Of a DNA stretch of 9,434 nt, positions 5,110 through 9,434 are shown one piece after another. Positions within the stretch are counted from its first letter, which is position 1. Each line of letters starts with the position of its first letter. The DNA comes from Bacteroidota bacterium (lineage in GTDB: Bacteria; Bacteroidota; Bacteroidia; Bacteroidales; Marinifilaceae). The notes under the pieces were generated by a model. It made no database searches. It was not told where the DNA came from and saw only the letters and a list, made by a program, of their open reading frames with translations. The position numbers and the translations under genes are program-made. The stretch spans positions 1-9,434 of the forward strand of contig JAEXFF010000405.1 of assembly GCA_023400335.1 (NCBI GenBank). The letters are read 5' to 3'.

Positions 5110-6282
5110 ATGGGGAAGCTGTATTATTTCAATCCGGATACAGAAATGGCGATAGCCAATGGAAGCCCTTATTATACGCCACCGGCCAATATCGTCAGAA
5201 TGACGCATGAACTGGCTTATTTACCGACTTATTTCTCTGAGCAGGGAGATGCTGTCTGGATGAAACAGCGGCCGTCGCCGAATTTTCTGGAAACACAACT
5301 GAAAATTTTCAATCTGAATCCCGCTATCATTACCCAATCGGAAGAGATTCCTTCCTGTTTAAAACCTGAGCCTTGGGGATGGAATCCCAGGGTTGCGGCA
5401 TTGTTGCAGCCTGATAAATGGAGACCGGAATACAAGGAGAAATACAGCCGGAAAATGGCCCGGAGTTGTTTAATGCATTTACAAGGCACGCTCCCTTTTA
5501 TAGAAACTCATATTCTTCCTGTTGTTTGTTCCTCTTTGCAAGAAATTTCAGCTAATTTACAAAACGGAAAAGATTATTTGGTAAAAGCTCCCTGGTCGTC
5601 TTCGGGTAAAGGATTATTAAAAATTCCGGGAGGAGATTTAAATGCAAAAAACCGGGAATGGATCGGAGGGATATTGGACCGGCAAGGGTACATTATGCTG
5701 GAAGAATATTTGGATAAAGAATGTGATTTCGCCATGGAGTTTTATGCGGCAGGGGGAAATGTCCGGTTTCTGGGTTTGTCTCTTTTTTATTCCGGGAAAA
5801 ACGGGGATTACAGGGGAAATTACATCGGAGACCAGAAAAAAATAGAGAAAAAGCTCATTTCTTATACGGGTGAAACTTGTTTTGCCGGGTTGAAGCAGTC
5901 TGTTACTGTACTTATGGAAACTCACATCGGAGCTTTTTATGAAGGGTATTTTGGAGTGGATATGATGATTTATAAAAACCGGGAAGGAAAATATAAGATA
6001 CATCCTTGCGTAGAAATTAATCTGCGTTATACCATGGGAATTCTGGCATTGTTTTTATCGCAACGTTACATACAGAATACTTCAGAAGGTGTATTTACTC
6101 TTTCCTATTTGCCGGCTGCCGAAGCTGCCTGGCAAAGGCAGTTCCGGTTAACCCGTGATTTTCCCCTCCGTTTGGAAGCCGGAAAAATAAAAAGCGGCTA
6201 TGCCGGCCTGACTCCTGTGGAAAGAGCTACCCGGTTCACGGCAGAAATCCAACTGACGGATACTGCTTCTTTAGAATTCTGA
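5110..6282 (+). CDS. Uncharacterised ATP-grasp-like protein downstream of U32
   Basis: A 390-residue protein I cannot name, but it shows the pattern of an ATP-grasp fold. DYLVKAPWSSSGKGL (155-169) gives the nucleotide lysine (Lys159) and a flexible Ser/Gly loop. GYIMLEEYL (193-201) resembles the hinge with Glu198/Glu199. GVDMM (282-286) and CVEINLRYTMG (300-310) resemble the metal-binding Asp and the E-x-N-x-R motif that holds Mg-ATP. The N-terminus MGKLYYFNPDTEMAIANG is distinctive and charged, with no signal peptide or membrane helix. ATP-grasp enzymes usually ligate a carboxylate to an amine or thiol; the substrate here is unknown. The start at 5110 was chosen over 5071 for its ribosome site and 2-nt spacing from the U32 stop. 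Its last 12 bp overlap the convergent HAD gene. Confidence 0.78.
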   Translation: MGKLYYFNPDTEMAIANGSPYYTPPANIVRMTHELAYLPTYFSEQGDAVWMKQRPSPNFLETQLKIFNLNPAIITQSEEIPSCLKPEPWGWNPRVAALLQPDKWRPEYKEKYSRKMARSCLMHLQGTLPFIETHILPVVCSSLQEISANLQNGKDYLVKAPWSSSGKGLLKIPGGDLNAKNREWIGGILDRQGYIMLEEYLDKECDFAMEFYAAGGNVRFLGLSLFYSGKNGDYRGNYIGDQKKIEKKLISYTGETCFAGLKQSVTVLMETHIGAFYEGYFGVDMMIYKNREGKYKIHPCVEINLRYTMGILALFLSQRYIQNTSEGVFTLSYLPAAEAAWQRQFRLTRDFPLRLEAGKIKSGYAGLTPVERATRFTAEIQLTDTASLEF

Positions 6283-6849
6283 TTCATCCAGATTCATATT
6301 GATGTGTTTGCGGGGAGTGCCTGCTATTTTATTCACAGCGGGTAGAATACTTTGATTCTTATGAATCTTGACCGGTTTTATGCCGGCAGCATCTGCGGCT
6401 TTTATGTCCCGGATATTATTTCCGATCATATAAGAAGCACCCCGGTCAATATGAAAATCCTCTATAGCCATATTGATCATATAAGGGGAAGGTTTCCGGC
6501 ATACGCAGGTTTTTATGCTTTCGTGGTGGGGACAATAGTATATTTCACTGATTGTAATACCTTTTTCTGCCAGGGAATGACGTATATAATCATGTACCTT
6601 TTTTACATCTTCATGTGTGTAAATTCCTTTTGCAATCCCGCCTTGATTTGTGACGATAAAAAGCAGATATCCGGCTTGCTGAAGTTTTCCGAGCCCTTCT
6701 ATAATCCCTTCATTAAAAACAACATTTTCTACACGATAAATATAATGTTGATTTTCATTGTTAATGATTGTTCCATCCCTATTAAAAAAGACTGCCTTGT
6801 GAAGGGGTTGTTGAGGCATAGGAGTAACTGAACCCTTTTTTTTCATCAT
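6271..6849 (-). CDS. HAD-IIIA phosphatase-like protein (GmhB/HisB-N type), probably inactive
   Basis: A 192-residue protein clearly related to GmhB, the D,D-heptose 1,7-bisphosphate phosphatase, and to histidinol phosphatase. Retained: VTNQGGIAKG (66-75, motif II), CRKPSP (117-122, motif III), and the Cys106/His108/Cys115/Cys117 zinc site (CPHH...CVC). Lost: motif I reads FFNRDGT, so the nucleophile Asp is Asn23 (Asp25 is kept). Motif IV reads IGNNIRD, so the metal Asp of GDxxxD is Asn144 (Asp148 is kept). Both codons are AAT. With the phosphate-accepting Asp gone, normal HAD phosphatase chemistry is not expected; it may be a binding or regulatory paralogue. The start is uncertain: ATG 6849, the next codon or Met11 (6819) would all leave the core intact, and eight A residues follow the tandem ATGs. 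It lies 65 nt downstream of holA. Confidence 0.85.
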   Translation of the reverse strand: MMKKKGSVTPMPQQPLHKAVFFNRDGTIINNENQHYIYRVENVVFNEGIIEGLGKLQQAGYLLFIVTNQGGIAKGIYTHEDVKKVHDYIRHSLAEKGITISEIYYCPHHESIKTCVCRKPSPYMINMAIEDFHIDRGASYMIGNNIRDIKAADAAGIKPVKIHKNQSILPAVNKIAGTPRKHINMNLDESEF

Positions 6850-6914
6850 AATTCCCGAATTTTATATACTTATTCTGTTTTATTCCTCAGTCCTCTAAAA
6901 AATACCCAAAAGAT

Positions 6915-7919
6915 TTAATGCATAATTTTAAAAATCAGTTCTTTTAGCAATTCTCCTTCTGCTGTACCTGCATTTCCAACGCCTTTTGATTTCATATCGT
7001 ATTCTCTTAATAAAGATATGATTGCAGCGCATTTAACTGCATTATAGGCTTTGGCTCCTTCTGTATAATCTTTCATAAAAAAAGCATTGATACCTAAAAT
7101 ACGGGCCATTTCCTGTACGTTAGGCGTTGCTTTCTTCTGGTAGTGATAGGTCAATAAGTTCAGAAAGTATTTAAAGAGCATTGCTACCGTTAATACGAGA
7201 GGATTGTTTCTAGGGTTAGCCTGAAAATAATTTGCGATACGGTTTGCCTTTACAAAATCTTTGCGGATAATGGCAGCCTGTAGTTCAAAGGTATTGAAGT
7301 CTTTACTGATACCAGTATTTTCTTCTACGAGGATTTCGTCGATTTCTCCTTCTGAAGCTAATGCAAGTTTATCAATCTCATTGGCGATCCGGCTGAGATC
7401 ATTACCCAAACTTTCTGCTAAAATACCTGCTGCTTTAGGGGTAATGGAGTGATGGGTTGACTGGCAATACCCCATGATCCAGTCCGGAATTTTATTTTCA
7501 TATAATTTATTGGAATCAAGCCAGATACAATGAGGAGATGCGGATAACTTTTTAAATACGTTTCTTCGTTTGTCTGCTTTTTTATTTTTGTATGCAAATA
7601 ATAAAACAGTAGACATTTGTAAGTGATCTATATAGGGGAGGAGATTGTCGAAGTCTTTTATATTCTGTGCTTCCCGGACGATTATCACCTGCCGTTGTGC
7701 CATGACCGGGAAACGCCTGGCCGTATCTGTAATAGTGGTCATGTTGACTTCATTCCCGTACATAACCATTTGGTTGAAGGCCTTTTCGTCTTCAGTAAGG
7801 GCATCCCTTTCCACCAGATCTGTAATCTGGTCTATAAAAAAAGGCTCTTCTCCGTTCAGGAAATAAAGAGGTTTATATTTACCGGCTTTCAGGTCTTTTA
7901 CGATTTCCTCAAATGTCAT
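6915..7919 (-). CDS. holA: DNA polymerase III subunit delta
   Basis: Delta is the clamp-loader subunit that opens the beta sliding clamp in replication. The 334 residues match the family (E. coli about 343). The start MTFEEIVKDLKAGKYKPLYFLNGEEPFFID carries the typical YKPxYFLxGEEPxxID entry. ARRFPVMAQRQVIIVREA follows, as expected for the clamp-contacting region, then the LGNDLSRIANEIDKL helix, and a helical collar domain ending in ELLKELIFKIMH. A longer reading from TTG at 7940 is possible, but that TTG lies inside the best -7 promoter element, so the ATG at 7919 is preferred. A 65-nt gap separates it from the HAD gene, which may be co-transcribed. Confidence 0.93.
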   Translation of the reverse strand: MTFEEIVKDLKAGKYKPLYFLNGEEPFFIDQITDLVERDALTEDEKAFNQMVMYGNEVNMTTITDTARRFPVMAQRQVIIVREAQNIKDFDNLLPYIDHLQMSTVLLFAYKNKKADKRRNVFKKLSASPHCIWLDSNKLYENKIPDWIMGYCQSTHHSITPKAAGILAESLGNDLSRIANEIDKLALASEGEIDEILVEENTGISKDFNTFELQAAIIRKDFVKANRIANYFQANPRNNPLVLTVAMLFKYFLNLLTYHYQKKATPNVQEMARILGINAFFMKDYTEGAKAYNAVKCAAIISLLREYDMKSKGVGNAGTAEGELLKELIFKIMH

Positions 7920-7937
7920 GTCTTTCCGTATTTCTGA

Positions 7938-7945
7938 CAAAAATA
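7938..7945 (-). promoter_or_regulatory. Candidate -7 element for holA
   Basis: The minus strand reads TATTTTTG, a full TAnnTTTG match. It would start transcription near 7932, about 13 nt before ATG 7919. It includes the TTG that could otherwise extend holA by seven residues, which argues against that longer start. No TTTG -33 partner is seen. Confidence 0.4.
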
Positions 7946-7997
7946 ATAAAGAGTTAGGAATTTCTTTGTTTTCTTTTTATTCTTTTTGCCTTAATTC

Positions 7998-8013
7998 CCC
8001 TTTGCTGAAAGGG
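7998..8013. terminator. Stem-loop after the DUF4294 gene, possible terminator
   Basis: CCCTTT-GCTG-AAAGGG is a perfect 6-bp stem with a tetraloop, 3 nt beyond the DUF4294 stop codon at 8017-8019. That position suits the end of the DUF4294 message, upstream of the holA promoter. On the minus strand no U-tract follows directly (GAATTAAGG), so it may act as an RNA-end stabiliser or weak terminator rather than a classic one. Confidence 0.35.
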
Positions 8014-8016
8014 ATT

Positions 8017-8598
8017 TTATAATTCTCCCCTTTCAATTCTTTTAACAATTTCCTCTATTTCGCGGTCTTTTCCATGCGGTTCATAATCGGCTTTCAGATT
8101 ATTTCCGAATAAAAGTGCAAGGGATTGCCAGAAATAGGCATTTACATTTCCTTTATATTCTTTGATATGTGCGAAAGCGCTGTTATTTGTTTCCCGGTAG
8201 ATTAACCTCACTAAAATACGCCCTTGGGTGATCGTAAGTTTCATTAAAGGTTGCTTGAACGCTTTCATTAGGGTTTTGTATTCTTTTTTGATAATTTCTT
8301 TGCGTTTTGACCGGTCTTTTACCTGCCCGATCTGCCGGTCGATTTGTTGAATTTGCCGTGCAGCTATCCGGGCGTAGGGATATACTTTTTTCACATTATA
8401 TTCCAATCGGGTCCGGCGTCGTCCGGCACGTTTATATTTTCGTTTGTAAAGATTTTTGCCTTCGACTTTTATTTCCTGCAAATACACATGAGGCAAGGTA
8501 TCACCTTCGGTTACAGTAGCTGGGAGAAGATGTTCCTGTGCATCTAAGGCGTTTGTATAAAAGAAAGATAAAAGTATGCCGCAGATTATTCTTACCAT
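8017..8598 (-). CDS. DUF4294-family secreted protein
   Basis: A 193-residue protein recognised as the Bacteroidota family DUF4294, of unknown function. Residues 1-20 (MVRIICGILLSFFYTNALDA) look like a signal peptide cut near Ala20, so the protein probably acts in the periplasm or at the envelope. The family core runs from LPHVYLQEIKVEG (about 35-47) through the very basic KRKYKRAGRRRTRLEYNVKKVYPYARIAA to LMKAFKQPLMKLTITQGRILVRLIYRETN, then FWQSLALLFGNNLKADYEPHG near the C-terminus. No catalytic motif is visible. It lies 45 bp from, and divergent to, yqgE, and just upstream of holA on the same strand. Confidence 0.82.
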   Translation of the reverse strand: MVRIICGILLSFFYTNALDAQEHLLPATVTEGDTLPHVYLQEIKVEGKNLYKRKYKRAGRRRTRLEYNVKKVYPYARIAARQIQQIDRQIGQVKDRSKRKEIIKKEYKTLMKAFKQPLMKLTITQGRILVRLIYRETNNSAFAHIKEYKGNVNAYFWQSLALLFGNNLKADYEPHGKDREIEEIVKRIERGEL

Positions 8599-8613
8599 AC
8601 CAAAATAATTTGC

Positions 8614-8621
8614 TATTTTTG
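8614..8621 (+). promoter_or_regulatory. Candidate -7 element for yqgE
   Basis: TATTTTTG matches TAnnTTTG and lies in the 45-bp gap between the divergent DUF4294 and yqgE genes. It would start transcription near 8627, about 17 nt before the GTG start. A -33 box would fall inside the DUF4294 gene's first codons; none is convincing. Confidence 0.4.
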
Positions 8622-8643
8622 ACAGGTAAAAATACGAATATTT

Positions 8644-9234
8644 GTGGACGAACAGTTTCAGGATTTATTTAAAATAAAGCCTAACCGTAAAAATATTGCG
8701 GTAGGGGATATCTTAATTGCCGAACCTTTTCTGGAAGGCCGGTATTTTTCCCGTTCTGTCGTTTATATTGTAGAACACGACGGGAAAGGGAGTATCGGAT
8801 TTGTCTTGAATAAACCGATGTCTTATACCACTTCGGATTTGGTTGGAGAGCTGAAAGGATTAGAATTCCCGGTATACTTGGGAGGACCGGTAGAGCAGAA
8901 TCAGTTGTATTATTTGCATACCCATCCGGAGCTTCCGGATGCTTTGCCTATTGCTGACGGAATTTATTGGGGCGGAGATTTCGGGGAGCTTACCCGTTTT
9001 CTGAAGGAAGGGCAGATTTCTCCTCAGGAAATCCGTTTTTTTGCCGGTTATAGCGGATGGGAATCCGGACAATTGAAGAAAGAACTGGAGGAGAATTCAT
9101 GGATGGTGGGCAATATGGGGCGTGACCGCCTTTTTCAGTTACCTTGGGCTGAATTATGGGAAAAATCGATGTCGGATTTGGGAGGAAGATATAAAATATG
9201 GGCAAATTTTCCGGAAGACCCGATTATGAACTGA
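8644..9234 (+). CDS. YqgE/AlgH family protein
   Basis: A 196-residue YqgE/AlgH (UPF0301) protein, close to the family's usual length of about 185-190. The conserved core is all present: GDILIAEPFLEGRYFSRSVVYIVEHD (21-46), GSIGFVLNKPM (49-59), YLGGPVEQNQLYYLHT (78-93), GIYWGGDFGEL (106-116), RFFAGYSGWESGQL (131-144) and ENSWMV (150-155). The biochemical role of the family is not established; AlgH in Pseudomonas has been linked to alginate regulation. There is no signal peptide, so it is cytosolic. The start is GTG at 8644: no in-frame ATG precedes it, and the family core begins only about 20 residues in, so a downstream start would be hard to fit. rnpB follows after about 30 bp on the same strand. 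Confidence 0.9.
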   Translation: MDEQFQDLFKIKPNRKNIAVGDILIAEPFLEGRYFSRSVVYIVEHDGKGSIGFVLNKPMSYTTSDLVGELKGLEFPVYLGGPVEQNQLYYLHTHPELPDALPIADGIYWGGDFGELTRFLKEGQISPQEIRFFAGYSGWESGQLKKELEENSWMVGNMGRDRLFQLPWAELWEKSMSDLGGRYKIWANFPEDPIMN

Positions 9235-9265
9235 GGAGAGGAATCCGAAAGTTGTTTTGTATTTA

Positions 9266-9434
9266 AAAAGTTAAATAGCAGGTCGTTCTATCGCTGTCCT
9301 GAAAAGGAGAGAGGAAAGTCCGGGCAACACAGGGAACCGTGCTTCTTAACGGGAAGATGTCTGTGAAGGCATATTCAACGTAACAGAAAAGAACCGTTTC
9401 GGAATGAGAAAAGTCCGGAATAAGGGTGAAAAGG
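9266..9434 (+). ncRNA. rnpB: RNase P RNA, 5' part (cut by window edge)
   Basis: The catalytic RNA of RNase P, which trims the 5' leader from pre-tRNAs. The bacterial class A signature GAGAGGAAAGTCCGGGC (9308-9324, the P4 5' strand and conserved region I) is present. It is preceded by AGGTCGTTCTATCGCTGTC, the P1-P3 strand typical of Bacteroidota. Farther on are CAACGTAACAGAAAAG (about 9376-9391) and AAGGGTGAAAAGG at the window edge, both conserved landmarks. The 3' half, including the pairing strand of P4, lies outside. The 5' end is approximate; TTGTTTTG (9252-9259), one mismatch from TAnnTTTG, would place it near 9266. Confidence 0.9.

Noticed and set aside
6834..6844. Run of eight A residues at the start of the HAD gene as a programmed slippage site
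   Set aside because: The frame is intact and Met11 (6819) offers a start downstream of the run, so no frameshift is needed to explain the gene.
1..9434. CRISPR array, insertion sequence or prophage
   Set aside because: No regularly spaced repeats, transposase, integrase or phage structural genes were seen on either strand.

Overview
The window looks like chromosomal DNA of a Bacteroidota (Bacteroidales) bacterium, possibly a butyrate-forming gut lineage of the Odoribacter/Butyricimonas kind; the genus is inference. Supporting signs are TAnnTTTG promoter elements in front of several genes, generally weak Shine-Dalgarno sequences, a DUF4294 protein (a family I know from Bacteroidota), and a phosphate butyryltransferase. 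Nothing marks it as a mobile region: no transposase, integrase, phage gene, CRISPR array or tRNA was seen.

Layout. (1) 1-208 (-): N-terminal end of an MFS transporter that runs off the left edge. (2) 209-493: a rich divergent control region holding a consensus-quality sigma-54 promoter, two inverted repeats and a Bacteroidota housekeeping-type promoter, all facing ptb. (3) 494-1402 (+): phosphate butyryl/acetyltransferase with no butyrate kinase next to it. (4) 1403-1603: convergent spacer without a credible gene. (5) 1604-2311 (-): glycine-zipper OmpA lipoprotein. (6) 2496-3173 (+): dethiobiotin synthetase. (7) 3287-6282 (+): a tight pair, a long U32-family protein (RlhA-like 23S rRNA hydroxylation type) and an uncharacterised ATP-grasp-like protein starting 2 nt after it. 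(8) 6271-8598 (-): HAD-IIIA phosphatase-like protein whose catalytic aspartate is asparagine, DNA polymerase III delta (holA), and a DUF4294 protein. (9) 8644-9234 (+): YqgE/AlgH protein. (10) from about 9266 (+): RNase P RNA (rnpB), cut by the right edge.

Most genes are core housekeeping (holA, rnpB, bioD, yqgE, U32 rRNA modification). The most noteworthy items are: the sigma-54/dyad control region of ptb, which recalls the SigL-dependent ptb-led bkd operon of Bacillus subtilis; the probable pseudophosphatase, with Asn at two catalytic/metal aspartates but an intact zinc site; and the unnamed ATP-grasp-like partner of the U32 protein. These readings come from inspection only; no database search was run.
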